A stretch of 64,000 nucleotides of DNA from contig NZ_FNFN01000006.1 of assembly GCF_900101045.1 (NCBI RefSeq), positions 248,001-312,000 on the forward strand, written 5' to 3'. The notes beneath the pieces are model-generated. The model saw only the letters and a program-made list of their open reading frames with translations. It had not been told where the DNA came from and did no database searches. Positions within the stretch are counted from its first letter, which is position 1; each line of letters starts with the position of its first letter. The position numbers and the translations under genes were made by a program. Shown here in pieces: positions 8,882 through 17,490 of the stretch. Source of the DNA: Nocardioides sp. YR527. Its GTDB lineage: Bacteria; Actinomycetota; Actinomycetes; Propionibacteriales; Nocardioidaceae.

Positions 8882-9852
8882 TCCGTCGTATCGCGTTCGC
8901 GGCCGGGTCCCTCCTCGTCCTCACCGGGTGCGGTGAGGCGTCACCGACCCCCGAGACCTCTCCGACAACCACCGCGACAGCGCCGGCCACCGCGTCCAGG
9001 CCCTCGCCCACCCCGAGCGGGACCCAGGCCGCCCCGCCATTGACACCCGAGCAGTTCCGCGTCGAGACAGCGACCGACGCCGTACGCCATCTGGCGGGTG
9101 AGATCGGCCCGAGACCTGGGACGTCGCCCGCTTACCGTCGAGCCGCAGCCTGGGTCGAGGGACAGTTGACAGGGTTCGGCTGGCAGGTGCACCGACAGCG
9201 GTTCCAGACGCCTGCCGGAGTCTCGTGGGGCATCCCGGTCAGCGCGGGGGAGTCGGTCAACCTGGTCGCCGACAGAGGAGACGTACGCCCCGGGCAGCCG
9301 TGGCTCCTGGTCGGTGCCCACCTCGACACCGTCCCGCAGGCACCGGGTGCGGAGGACAACGCGTCCGGCGTGGCTGTGCTGCTGGCGATCGCCGAGACGG
9401 CCGCAGGACGGTCGACGAGGGTGCCGGTGCGGTTGGTCGTCTTCGGCTCCGAGGAGCCGCGAGGTGAGACCGACGACGACCACCACTACGGCTCTCGCGC
9501 GTATGTTGCGTCCCTCACGCCCCTCGAGCGCAGGTCGCTGGCCGGCATGGTCTCGCTGGACCGGGTCGGCGTAGGGGAGGCCGTCCCGGCGTGCGGCGCA
9601 CGCCCAGGACTCGACCGCACCCTGGCGAGCCTCCGAGCGGCGGCAAGGCGCGCGAAGGTGCCGACCACCGGCTGCTCCCGGACCCCCAACCGTTCCAGCG
9701 ACCACTGGTCCTTCGTACGGGCGGGCCTGCCCGGCGTGCGCCTCGGTTCGACTCCATACGCCGCCTACCACTCACCCGCCGACACACCCGACGTCGTCGA
9801 CCCGGCCCAGCTCGTGCGCACCGGCCGGATCATGCTTGCCTGGCTCGCCTGA
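8878..9852 (+). CDS. M28-family zinc aminopeptidase, lipoprotein
   Basis: A 324-residue protein with an N-terminal lipobox LTGC (Cys near residue 19) and a Thr/Pro/Ala-rich linker to about residue 55. The M28 domain follows with zinc ligands in GAHLDTVP, EDNASGVAVLLAIAE, FGSEEPRGE and a final histidine region TPYAAYHSPADTPDVVD. M28 enzymes remove N-terminal residues from peptides; this one would act outside the cell, tethered to the membrane. It overlaps the CapA gene by 4 bp, suggesting a shared role in surface or wall peptide turnover (inference). Confidence 0.88.
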   Translation: MIRRIAFAAGSLLVLTGCGEASPTPETSPTTTATAPATASRPSPTPSGTQAAPPLTPEQFRVETATDAVRHLAGEIGPRPGTSPAYRRAAAWVEGQLTGFGWQVHRQRFQTPAGVSWGIPVSAGESVNLVADRGDVRPGQPWLLVGAHLDTVPQAPGAEDNASGVAVLLAIAETAAGRSTRVPVRLVVFGSEEPRGETDDDHHYGSRAYVASLTPLERRSLAGMVSLDRVGVGEAVPACGARPGLDRTLASLRAAARRAKVPTTGCSRTPNRSSDHWSFVRAGLPGVRLGSTPYAAYHSPADTPDVVDPAQLVRTGRIMLAWLA

Positions 9853-9897
9853 CGTCCGCCGTTCGGCGCTGGGTCGAACGATCCACCCGAACCGGTC

Positions 9898-9903
9898 TAG
9901 CCT
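9898..9903 (+). promoter_or_regulatory. leaderless -10 box (TAGCCT) for ilvD
   Basis: TAGCCT followed by 6 nt (tctggc) and the ATG at 9910. No ribosome-binding site is present. Confidence 0.6.
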
Positions 9904-9909
9904 TCTGGC

Positions 9910-11757
9910 ATGCCCACTCTTCGCTCCGCAACCTCGACCTCGGGCCGCAACATGGCGGGTGCCCGCGCGCTCTGGCGCGCGACCGGCATGACCGATGACG
10001 ACTTCGGCAAGCCGATCATCGCGATCGCCAACTCGTTCACCGAGTTCGTGCCCGGCCATGTCCACCTCCGTGACCTCGGCAAGATCGTCGCCGAGAAGAT
10101 CCAGGAGGCCGGGGGAGTAGCCAAGGAGTTCAACACGATCGCCGTCGACGACGGCATCGCGATGGGCCACGCCGGGATGCTCTACTCGCTGCCGAGCCGC
10201 GAGCTGATCGCGGACGCGGTCGAATACATGGTCGAGGCGCACCGCGCCGACGCGATCGTGTGCATCTCCAACTGCGACAAGATCACCCCCGGCATGCTGC
10301 TGGCCAGCCTGCGGCTCAACATCCCCGTCGTCTTCGTCTCCGGTGGCCCGATGGAGGCCGGCAAGACCGTCGCCGTCGAGGGTCTGGTCCACGACAAGCT
10401 CGACCTGGTCGACGCGATGGTGCTCTCGGTCAACGAGGCGGTCAGCGACGAGCTGCTCGACACCGTCGAGCGCTCCGCGTGTCCGACCTGTGGCTCCTGC
10501 AGCGGCATGTTCACCGCCAACTCGATGAACTGCCTCACCGAGGCCATCGGCCTCAGCCTGCCGGGCAACGGGTCGACCCTGGCCACCCACGCCAAGCGCC
10601 GCGCGCTCTTCGAGGAGGCCGGCCGCACCATCGTGGAGCTGTGCCGCCGCTACTACGAGGAGGGTGACGAGTCCGTCCTGCCGCGGAACATCGCCAGCCG
10701 CAGCGCCTTCGAGAACGCGGTCGCCCTCGACGTCGCCATGGGCGGCTCGACCAACACCGTGCTGCACCTGCTCGCGGCCGCGCGTGAGGCCGAGCTCGAC
10801 TTCAACGTGCACGACATCGACGCGATCTCGCGTCGGGTGCCGTGCCTGAGCAAGGTCGCCCCCAACAGCCCGAAGTACCACATGGAGGACGTCCACCGCG
10901 CCGGCGGCATCCCCGCCCTGCTCGGCGAGCTGCGCCGTGGTGGCGCGCTCAACGAGGACGTCCACACCATCCACTCCGACACCATCGAGGAGTGGCTGGG
11001 CGCCTGGGACATCCGCGCCGAGAACCCCAGCCAGGAGGCGCTCGACCTCTTCCTCGCCGCACCGGGCGGGGTGCGTACGACCGAGGCGTTCTCCACCGAG
11101 AACCTCTGGGCGAGCCTGGACACCGACGCCGCCGAGGGCTGCATCCGCGACTTCGAGCACGCCTACTCCGCCGACGGCGGGCTGGCGATCCTGTCGGGCA
11201 ACATCGCCCCCGACGGCTGTGTGGTCAAGACCGCCGGAGTTCCCGACGACTGCTTGACCTTCACCGGCACCGCGATCGTCTTCGAGTCCCAGGACGCCGC
11301 GGTCGACGGGATCCTCGCCAAGAAGGTCGAGGCCGGCCACGTCGTGGTGATCCGCTACGAGGGCCCGAAGGGTGGGCCGGGCATGCAGGAGATGCTCTAC
11401 CCGACCTCGTTCCTCAAGGGCCGTGGTCTGGGCCAGAAGTGCGCGCTGATCACCGACGGCCGCTTCTCCGGCGGCACCTCGGGCCTCTCGATCGGTCACG
11501 TCTCCCCGGAGGCGGCCGGCGGCGGTCTGATCGCCCTGATCGAGGACGGCGACCAGATCTCGATCGACATCCCGAGCCGCTCGATCTCGCTCGACGTCGA
11601 CGACCTCGTCCTCGACGAGCGCCGAGCCCTCCAGGAGAAGCGGGACAAGCCCTACACCCCGGCCAACCGCGACCGTAAGGTCTCCGCGGCGCTGCGGGCG
11701 TACGCCTCGATGGCCACCTCGGCCTCCGACGGCGCCTACCGCCTCGTGCCCGAGTAA
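9910..11757 (+). CDS. ilvD: dihydroxy-acid dehydratase
   Basis: A 615-residue protein, full length for the long (E. coli-type) IlvD class. It dehydrates 2,3-dihydroxy-isovalerate and 2,3-dihydroxy-3-methylvalerate to the 2-keto acids used for valine, leucine and isoleucine. Iron-sulfur cluster cysteines are in CISNCDKITPGML (residues about 118-122) and CPTCGSCSGMFTANSMNCL (about 191-209). The C-terminus carries TDGRFSGGTSGLSIGHVSPEA. It is leaderless, apparently monocistronic or with the small gene directly after it, and lies 10 kb from ilvBNC. No leader-peptide attenuator is seen here, unlike ilvB, leuB and cimA. Confidence 0.95.
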   Translation: MPTLRSATSTSGRNMAGARALWRATGMTDDDFGKPIIAIANSFTEFVPGHVHLRDLGKIVAEKIQEAGGVAKEFNTIAVDDGIAMGHAGMLYSLPSRELIADAVEYMVEAHRADAIVCISNCDKITPGMLLASLRLNIPVVFVSGGPMEAGKTVAVEGLVHDKLDLVDAMVLSVNEAVSDELLDTVERSACPTCGSCSGMFTANSMNCLTEAIGLSLPGNGSTLATHAKRRALFEEAGRTIVELCRRYYEEGDESVLPRNIASRSAFENAVALDVAMGGSTNTVLHLLAAAREAELDFNVHDIDAISRRVPCLSKVAPNSPKYHMEDVHRAGGIPALLGELRRGGALNEDVHTIHSDTIEEWLGAWDIRAENPSQEALDLFLAAPGGVRTTEAFSTENLWASLDTDAAEGCIRDFEHAYSADGGLAILSGNIAPDGCVVKTAGVPDDCLTFTGTAIVFESQDAAVDGILAKKVEAGHVVVIRYEGPKGGPGMQEMLYPTSFLKGRGLGQKCALITDGRFSGGTSGLSIGHVSPEAAGGGLIALIEDGDQISIDIPSRSISLDVDDLVLDERRALQEKRDKPYTPANRDRKVSAALRAYASMATSASDGAYRLVPE

Positions 11758-11758
11758 C

Positions 11759-12238
11759 GTGCTCGATGCCTTCGAGTTCGGATGGCCCGTCGTCTCTCTG
11801 CCGTATGCCCACGCGCGCCCAGCCGAGCGAGTGACGATTGTCTTCATCGACTCTGGCGTTCTTGGATGGCACGTCCATGCCCATGCAGAGGACGAGTGGT
11901 GCTTGGCAACCTTCACCTGGGTCGACCACGCCGACCAGATCCTCCGTGATGACGGTAGTTCCGCACAGCTGCCGACGACCGGCGCAGCCTGGGAGGACAC
12001 CGACCAGGGATGGGCGGGAGCCGTGGTTCCCGTAAGGGACAAGGTGTATATCGCTGATGCCAACGATCATCCGACGGAGCTTGCTCCCAACACGGCTGGA
12101 GAAGTCTGGGCTGACACGTGGCGGGTTCGCTGGACGGTGGTGTCCACCGACGAATGGCGCCGTGCGTGGGCCGTCGCCCGCAAATCGGTTCGCGCTGGCC
12201 ATCCATCCCCAGTGATGAATGGGCACGACTGTCGATAG
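11759..12238 (+). CDS. hypothetical protein downstream of ilvD
   Basis: A 159-residue reading frame that I do not recognise. It could start at a GTG one base after the ilvD stop, or further in. It is rich in Trp (GWHVHAHAEDEWCLATFTW) and looks soluble, with no signal peptide or membrane segment. Base composition is lower in GC than ilvD, which suggests a later arrival. The tail RAWAVARKSVRAGHPSP is plausible as a C-terminal helix. The protein-like composition argues for a real gene, but there is no independent support. Confidence 0.45.
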   Translation: MLDAFEFGWPVVSLPYAHARPAERVTIVFIDSGVLGWHVHAHAEDEWCLATFTWVDHADQILRDDGSSAQLPTTGAAWEDTDQGWAGAVVPVRDKVYIADANDHPTELAPNTAGEVWADTWRVRWTVVSTDEWRRAWAVARKSVRAGHPSPVMNGHDCR

Positions 12239-12455
12239 AGAGTGAGTTCGGCAGTCGTCGAGTCGGGACGATACCCCGAGCGACGACGAGCACTGGATCG
12301 AGCGGCGACCGCTCCTCATGGAGGGGACACGATCTCCCGCATACGCTTAGTTGTGACTCGGCCCGCCTGCTGTCGGAGTAGCCCGGAGCAGGCAGCAGGT
12401 CCGTTCGCTGGATATTGCGGCCGATGGTGACGTACGTGCTGGCACGATCTGCCGC

Positions 12456-13019
12456 ATGGGAAAGGTTCATGCGCGCGTCGAAGGTCGGCTGAGGGAGTTC
12501 GTCGATCGCCAGGTCGTGTTCTTCGTCGCCACCGCCCCGCTCTCCGGAGAGGGTCACGTCAACCTGTCGCCGCGCGGCATCCCGGGCACCTTCGGGATGC
12601 TCGACGAGCTCACCTTCGCGTGGCTCGACGGCACCGGGAGCGGCAGCGAGACGATCGCGCACCTGCGTGAGAACGGCCGGATCACGGTGATGTTCTGTGC
12701 CTTCGACGGGGCGCCGGACATCGTCCGCTTCCACGGACGCGGTCGGGTCGTGACTCGCTACGACGAGGAGTACGCCGACCTGGCCGGCCGCTTCACCGAC
12801 CTTCCCGGTGCCCGCGCGGTCGTCGTCGTGGACATCGAACGCGTCTCCGACTCCTGTGGCTTCGCCGTCCCGCTGATGTCGTACGTCGGCGAGCGCGACC
12901 TGCTTCCGGCGTACTTCGAGCGCAAGGGGGTCGACGGCTCGGCCGAGTATCGGCGCCGCAAGAACCTCACCAGTCTCGACGGGCTCCCGGCGTTCGACTT
13001 CGACCCGGCGCCGGAGTAG
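12456..13019 (+). CDS. pyridoxamine 5'-phosphate oxidase-family flavoprotein
   Basis: A 187-residue protein with the split-barrel PPOX pattern. VVFFVATAPLSGEGHVNLSPRG begins strands 1-2; ITVMFCAFDGAPDIVRFHGRGRVV covers the flavin-binding core. It is likely a homodimer binding FMN or F420. It lacks features of biosynthetic PdxH, so it is more likely a general reductase or oxidase. The ATG follows a CACGAT hexamer by 7 nt (possible leaderless start). The 217-bp gap before it holds no convincing gene. A long perfect hairpin follows it. Confidence 0.8.
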   Translation: MGKVHARVEGRLREFVDRQVVFFVATAPLSGEGHVNLSPRGIPGTFGMLDELTFAWLDGTGSGSETIAHLRENGRITVMFCAFDGAPDIVRFHGRGRVVTRYDEEYADLAGRFTDLPGARAVVVVDIERVSDSCGFAVPLMSYVGERDLLPAYFERKGVDGSAEYRRRKNLTSLDGLPAFDFDPAPE

Positions 13020-13027
13020 CCGATGCG

Positions 13028-13075
13028 GGTTGTGAAGCTGAGAGTGGCCTATGGGTCACTCTCAGCTTCACAACC
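13028..13075. terminator. long perfect hairpin after the PPOX gene
   Basis: GGTTGTGAAGCTGAGAGTG (13028-13046) is repeated exactly in reverse complement at 13057-13075, a 19-bp stem around a 10-nt loop in which more pairs can form. There is no T-run, so it may act as a factor-assisted or bidirectional terminator, or it may be a dispersed palindromic element. Confidence 0.6.
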
Positions 13076-13154
13076 TGTCGGATTCGCTTGACCCCGTTCG
13101 TGGCATGGGTGAGGGGCCCGACGGAGCGGCCCACCGGGTGCGGGAGTGGTTGCG

Positions 13155-14384
13155 ATGTCGGATCGATGGAAGCGGAATCTGCTGGTCTTCCTCGGCGGCC
13201 AGACGGTGTCGTCGTTGGGGTCGATGGTCGTCGGGTACGCGGTGATGTGGCATCTCACCGTCGAGACCGGGTCGGCCGCGGTGCTGACCCTGAGCGTGGC
13301 GGCCGGGATGCTGCCGCAGGCGGTGGTGTCGGTCTTCGGCGGTGTGTGGGCCGACCGGCACTCGCGCAAGCTGTTGATCATCGGCGCCGACTCGGCCATC
13401 GCGGTGGCGACCTTGATTCTCGCGCTGCTGATGCTGAGCGGGGTCGGTGATCTGTGGATGATCTTCGTGGCGATGGCGGTCCGCTCGGCGCTGGCCGGGA
13501 TCCAGGGGCCCGCGGTCAACGCCATGCTCCCGCAGATCGTCCCGGCCGAGCATCTGATGCGGGTCAACGGGGCTCAACAGACGATCCAGTCGGGGATGAT
13601 GCTGTTCGCGCCCGCCGTGGCGGCCGCGGTCTATGCGAGCACCGGCATCGTCGCGGTCTTCTTCATCGACGTGGTGACGGCCGTGGCCGGCGTACTCCTG
13701 CTGCTTCTGGTCCCGGTGGCGCGGACGGTTCGCGCGGCGGGCTCGTCAGGGCCGGTGAGCTACTTCGGTGACCTCCTCGCCGGGCTGCGGTACGTCAAGG
13801 GGAACCCCTCGGTGCGCTGGGTGATGGGGCTCGTGGCAGTCGTGATGTTCATGGCCGGCGCGCCGGCGCACCTCACGCCGCTGATGATCACGCGCAGCTT
13901 CGGCGACGAGGTCTGGATGCTGAGCGTCAACGAGCTGTTCTGGAGCGTCGGGATGGTCCTCGGTGGCGCGCTGATGGCCGTCTTCGGGCCCCGGGTGAAG
14001 CGTCGGGTGCGGCTGATGGTGGCCGCCTCGGTCGGGGTCGGGGTGCTCGTCGTCGGGCTGGGTGTCTCGACGGACTTCTGGGTGTTCTCGGTCGCCGGGC
14101 TGGTGATCTGCATCCTCTTCCAGACGCTGCTGGTGCCCGCGGCGACCGTCCTGCAGGAGCAGGTCGAGGACGCGATGCGCGGGCGGGTGTTCGGGTTCTA
14201 CGGGATCGTGATGTCGGTCTCGATGCCCGTCTCGATGATCGTCTTCGGGCCGCTCGCGGACCGGTTCGCGGTGGAGTCGGTGATGGTCCTCGCCGGGGTG
14301 CTGCTCCTGGGCTGCCTGGTCGGGATGCTCGCCCTCGGCAGTGCCCGGCGCTCGCTCGCCACGGTGGACGCGGCAGCCTCCTGA
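13155..14384 (+). CDS. MFS transporter (EntS/MFS_3-like efflux permease)
   Basis: A 409-residue protein with twelve predicted membrane segments. The MFS cytoplasmic-loop motif follows segment 2 (GGVWADRHSRK) and a related motif lies in the second half (GPRVKRRVRLM). The start at 13155 is chosen because GGGAG lies 8 nt upstream; an in-frame GTG at 13146 is a weaker choice. MFS_3 proteins export siderophores, macrolides or other drugs. No regulator or biosynthetic partner is adjacent, so the substrate is unknown. It is flanked upstream by the hairpin at 13028-13075. Confidence 0.85.
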   Translation: MSDRWKRNLLVFLGGQTVSSLGSMVVGYAVMWHLTVETGSAAVLTLSVAAGMLPQAVVSVFGGVWADRHSRKLLIIGADSAIAVATLILALLMLSGVGDLWMIFVAMAVRSALAGIQGPAVNAMLPQIVPAEHLMRVNGAQQTIQSGMMLFAPAVAAAVYASTGIVAVFFIDVVTAVAGVLLLLLVPVARTVRAAGSSGPVSYFGDLLAGLRYVKGNPSVRWVMGLVAVVMFMAGAPAHLTPLMITRSFGDEVWMLSVNELFWSVGMVLGGALMAVFGPRVKRRVRLMVAASVGVGVLVVGLGVSTDFWVFSVAGLVICILFQTLLVPAATVLQEQVEDAMRGRVFGFYGIVMSVSMPVSMIVFGPLADRFAVESVMVLAGVLLLGCLVGMLALGSARRSLATVDAAAS

Positions 14385-14423
14385 GAACAGCCTCCTGAGA
14401 CTCGGTCACGGCGGTCGGAGACA

Positions 14424-15128
14424 ATGACCGCCGTGACCGATTTCTCCTATCCCGTGGGTGCTGTCGTCGAAGACTGGCAGGCGCGGCCGTGGCCCGAGCC
14501 GGTGACCCTCGAGGGGAGCTACGTCCGGGTCGCGCCGCTCTCGTCGGCACAGTACTCGGACCTCTACGCCGCTGTCTGCGGCCCCGAGGACGCCGACCTG
14601 TGGACCTACCGGCCGATCACGATGCCGACCTCGCTGCAGGACCTGTGGATGCACCTGGCGGGTCTCGTCGACGCGGCCGACGTCGTGCCGTTCACGTTCA
14701 CCCCGTTGGAGGGCGAGCGGGAGGGCAGGGCGAGCGGGGTCGCGGGCTACCACGCGATCAACCCGGCCAACGGGAGCATCGAGGTCGGCGGTGTGCTCTT
14801 CGGGTCCGCCCTGGCCCGCACCAGGGCGGCGACCGAGGCGATCCACCTGCTCCTGCGGCACGCGTTCGACACCTTGGGCTACCGGCGCTTCGAGTGGAAG
14901 CTGGACGCGCTCAACGAACCGTCCCGGCGGGCCGCGGAGCGGCTCGGGTTCAGCTATGAGGGCCGCTTCCGCAACCACATGGTCGTCAAGGGCCGCAACC
15001 GGGACACCGACTGGTTCTCGATCACCGCCGAGGAGTGGCCGAAGGTGCGCGATAGCCACGAGCGTTGGCTCGACCCCGCGAACTTCGACGAGCACGGGCG
15101 CCAGCTCAGCCGGCTCCGGATCGGCTAG
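14424..15128 (+). CDS. GNAT acetyltransferase, RimJ/RimL type
   Basis: A 234-residue protein with the RimJ/RimL-like acetyltransferase fold. GSIEVGGVLFGSALARTRAATEA holds the acetyl-CoA binding turn and RRFEWKLDALNEPSRRAAERLGFSYEGRFRNHM is the classic C-terminal motif of this branch. It probably N-acetylates a protein or a small amine in the cytoplasm. An alternative GTG start at 14433 lies 7 nt after GACAAT and would suit leaderless initiation. A strong terminator follows. Confidence 0.85.
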   Translation: MTAVTDFSYPVGAVVEDWQARPWPEPVTLEGSYVRVAPLSSAQYSDLYAAVCGPEDADLWTYRPITMPTSLQDLWMHLAGLVDAADVVPFTFTPLEGEREGRASGVAGYHAINPANGSIEVGGVLFGSALARTRAATEAIHLLLRHAFDTLGYRRFEWKLDALNEPSRRAAERLGFSYEGRFRNHMVVKGRNRDTDWFSITAEEWPKVRDSHERWLDPANFDEHGRQLSRLRIG

Positions 15129-15137
15129 GTACACCTA

Positions 15138-15171
15138 GGGGCGGCGTACGCATGATTGCGTACGCCGCCCC
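15138..15171 (+). terminator. terminator-like hairpin after the GNAT gene
   Basis: GGGGCGGCGTACGCA (15138-15152) pairs exactly with 15157-15171 around a TGAT loop, giving a 15-bp GC-rich stem. No T-run follows. Confidence 0.65.
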
Positions 15172-15250
15172 CGCTCCTGAGCCGATGTGCCGGCGGCTCG
15201 TGGGCAGCAGTCTGAGGGCATAGGCAAGCCCGACAGATTGGACACGAGCA

Positions 15251-15565
15251 ATGAGCATCAACGAGACGGTGGCCACCGTGGTGGCCGACGACCACTGGGG
15301 TCCGTGGCGCGAGAACGGACCGTGGCAGGACGGGGGCGGGCCGCCGGCGTTCTGGCCGATCTTCCCGATCCTGTGGTTCCTGGTGATCGCCGCGATCATC
15401 ACCGCGGTCGTCCTCTACAACCGCAAACGTACGGCCGAGGGGCCGCGGCGCGCGGGCGAGGCCAGGTTGGCCGAGAGGTACGCCGCGGGCGAGATCGACG
15501 AGAACGAGTACCGCGCTCGCCGAGACGTCCTCCGGGAGAAGCCGGGCCGGCCCAAGGAAGCCTGA
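15251..15565 (+). CDS. small membrane protein with SHOCT domain
   Basis: A 104-residue protein. The N-terminus is Trp/Gly-rich (WGPWRENGPWQDGGG), one membrane helix covers residues about 38-57 (FPILWFLVIAAIITAVVLY), and the C-terminus is a SHOCT motif (RLAERYAAGEIDENEYRARRDVL, residues about 71-93). SHOCT is a short oligomerisation or anchoring module found at protein ends in actinobacteria. The role is unknown; it is likely a single-pass membrane protein with its charged tail in the cytoplasm. Confidence 0.78.
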   Translation: MSINETVATVVADDHWGPWRENGPWQDGGGPPAFWPIFPILWFLVIAAIITAVVLYNRKRTAEGPRRAGEARLAERYAAGEIDENEYRARRDVLREKPGRPKEA

Positions 15566-15611
15566 CAGTGGAGGCCTGACACCCGCGCTGGTCCGTGGCA
15601 GTGTGACGGTC

Positions 15612-16022
15612 ATGGACCAGCGCATCAGCTTCGTCACCCTCGCCGTCGCCGACGTGGCGGCGAGCCGGTCGTTCTATGTCGACGGCCTCGGCTGGACCCC
15701 CGAGATGGAGGCCGACGGCGTGCTCATGATCCGCGTCGGTGAGCACGTCATCCTCTCGCTGTGGGACCGGCGCGAGTTCGAGGAGGAGGTCGGCACGATC
15801 GCCGTCGCCGACGGCGTGGCGCCGTTCACCCTGGCCCACAACGTCGCCACCCGCGAGGAGGTCGACGGCGTCCTGGAGCTCGCCCGGTCGCTCGGGTGTG
15901 CGGCCCCGGCCGCCGAGGAGCGGGTCTGGGGCGGCTACACCGGCTACTTCGCGGACCCCGACGGCGTGCGCTGGGAGATCGCCTACAACCCCGGTCCGGT
16001 CGGGCAGGTCGTACTTCCCTAG
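15612..16022 (+). CDS. VOC-family (glyoxalase/bleomycin-resistance fold) protein
   Basis: A 136-residue protein with two beta-alpha-beta-beta-beta halves. It has ISFVTLAVADVAASRSFYVDGLGW at the N-terminus and GGYTGYFADPDGVRWEIAYNP at the C-terminus, with a metal-binding Glu in WEIAY. VOC enzymes are metal-dependent isomerases, dioxygenases or binding proteins; this one is too generic to assign. The ATG at 15612 is preferred because CAGTGT lies 7 nt upstream; an in-frame GTG at 15603 is possible. Its stop overlaps the convergent UbiB-like gene by 4 bp. Confidence 0.82.
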   Translation: MDQRISFVTLAVADVAASRSFYVDGLGWTPEMEADGVLMIRVGEHVILSLWDRREFEEEVGTIAVADGVAPFTLAHNVATREEVDGVLELARSLGCAAPAAEERVWGGYTGYFADPDGVRWEIAYNPGPVGQVVLP

Positions 16023-17356
16023 TCGGCGAACCCCGGCAGATACTCCTCGAGGATCTCCCGGAACGGCGCCTCCGCGTTGAGCTGCGCCAGCACCCCGAGA
16101 CCACCGAGCCAGACCCGGTGGATGAGCAGGTAGGACGGCGGCAGGTTGAGCTTGAGGCCGACCGTGTAGGCGGGATCCTTGGGATCGTTGATCCGCTTGA
16201 ACTCCTCCCGCATCCACTCCCGGGTGAACCGGAAGCGCTCCTCCAGCGCCGGCGTCACGAACGGGGCCAGATAGTCGAGCACGTGCTGCGGCTCGACCTT
16301 GATGCCCTCGCGGATGAAGCCCACGTCACGCAGGCCCGCGACCAGTGCGTCCGCGTCGCCGGTCGCGGCGATCCGGATCAGCCGCCCCATCGGCTCGGGG
16401 AAGCCCCGCTCCGGGAGCCGCGCGGCGAGCCCGAAGTCGAGCACCGCCATGCGGCCGTCGGGAAGGACCCGGAAGTTGCCCGGGTGCGGGTCGGCGTGGA
16501 GCATCCCGGTCAGCCCGGGTGCGGAGAACCAGAACCGGGCGAGCAGCTCGCCGTAGTGGTCGCGCTCCTCGGGGGTGCCCTCGGCGATCACCTTCGCGAT
16601 CGAGCCCTCCGACTCCACCCACTCGGTGACGAGCACCGACGGTCCTACGGCGACGACATCGGGGACGTCGATGAGGGGATGGTCGGCGTACGCCGATGCG
16701 AAGACGTGCTGGGCCTCGGCCTCCTTCGGGTAGTCGAGCTCCTCGACCACCCGCTCCTGCAGCTCGGCGACCAGTGCCTTGACGTCCATCCCGGGAACCA
16801 CCGCGTTGCCGATCGCCGCGACCCGGCCGATCTGGCGCAGGTCGGCGCGCAGCGCCTCGTCGGCACCCGGGTACTGCACCTTCACCGCGACCTCGCGGCC
16901 GTCGGCCCATCGGCCCCGGTGGACCTGTCCGATCGAGGCGGAGGCGGCCGGCTTCTCGGAGAGCTCGACCAGCTGCGATGCCCAGTCCGGTCCGAGGTCC
17001 CGGGCCAGCAGGCCGCGTACGATCCCGGTCGGCATCGGGGGAGCGGAGTCCTGGAGCCGGGTGAGCTGGGCGCGGTAGTGGGCCGCCTGCGACTCCGGCA
17101 GCGCCGCCTCCATCACCGAGAGCATCTGCCCGAACTTCATCGCGCCGCCCTTGAGCTCACCCAGGGTGCGGAAGAGCTGGTCGGCCGTACGCTGGTGCAC
17201 ATCGGCCAGCACCGCCTCGGCGGGCTTGCCCCCGATCCGCTTCCCGAGCCCCAGCGCCTTGCGCCCGGCGTACCCCATCGGCAGCGCGGCCAGCTTCGCC
17301 GTCCGTGTCGCCGCTCGCCGGGGCAGACCCTTCGACGACCCCTCCGCCTCACTCAT
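16019..17356 (-). CDS. AarF/ABC1/UbiB-family atypical kinase
   Basis: A 445-residue protein from the ATG at 17356 (MSEAEGSSKGLPRR). UbiB-family signatures are present: ELKGGAMKFGQMLS (the KxGQ motif near residue 75), ASIGQVHRG (the alanine-rich nucleotide loop), AVKVQYPG (catalytic Lys), MLHADPHPGNFRV (catalytic loop) and VLDFGLA (metal-binding Asp). Proteins of this family are ATPases or kinases linked to quinone or isoprenoid-lipid metabolism. An upstream in-frame start at 17455 would add 33 residues without family similarity and is rejected. It is divergent from the S9 peptidase and convergent with the VOC gene. Confidence 0.87.
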   Translation of the reverse strand: MSEAEGSSKGLPRRAATRTAKLAALPMGYAGRKALGLGKRIGGKPAEAVLADVHQRTADQLFRTLGELKGGAMKFGQMLSVMEAALPESQAAHYRAQLTRLQDSAPPMPTGIVRGLLARDLGPDWASQLVELSEKPAASASIGQVHRGRWADGREVAVKVQYPGADEALRADLRQIGRVAAIGNAVVPGMDVKALVAELQERVVEELDYPKEAEAQHVFASAYADHPLIDVPDVVAVGPSVLVTEWVESEGSIAKVIAEGTPEERDHYGELLARFWFSAPGLTGMLHADPHPGNFRVLPDGRMAVLDFGLAARLPERGFPEPMGRLIRIAATGDADALVAGLRDVGFIREGIKVEPQHVLDYLAPFVTPALEERFRFTREWMREEFKRINDPKDPAYTVGLKLNLPPSYLLIHRVWLGGLGVLAQLNAEAPFREILEEYLPGFAD

Positions 17357-17490
17357 GTCGCAATTGTGCCTGTCGGCCGCAACTTGCGCACCGCGAAGTA
17401 GCCTTCCGGCATGAGTGAGCGCCAGCGAACGACGACAAGCGTCAGGCCACCGCATCCGTACTCTTTGTCCTGCCCTACGGAGGCGGTGGC

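Noticed and set aside
9772..12063. 763-residue minus-strand frame opposite ilvD
   Set aside because: Antisense shadow of a certain ilvD gene.
12239..12455. Small reading frames between the post-ilvD hypothetical gene and the PPOX gene
   Set aside because: No ribosome-binding site, start context or protein-like composition; treated as empty apart from the PPOX promoter.
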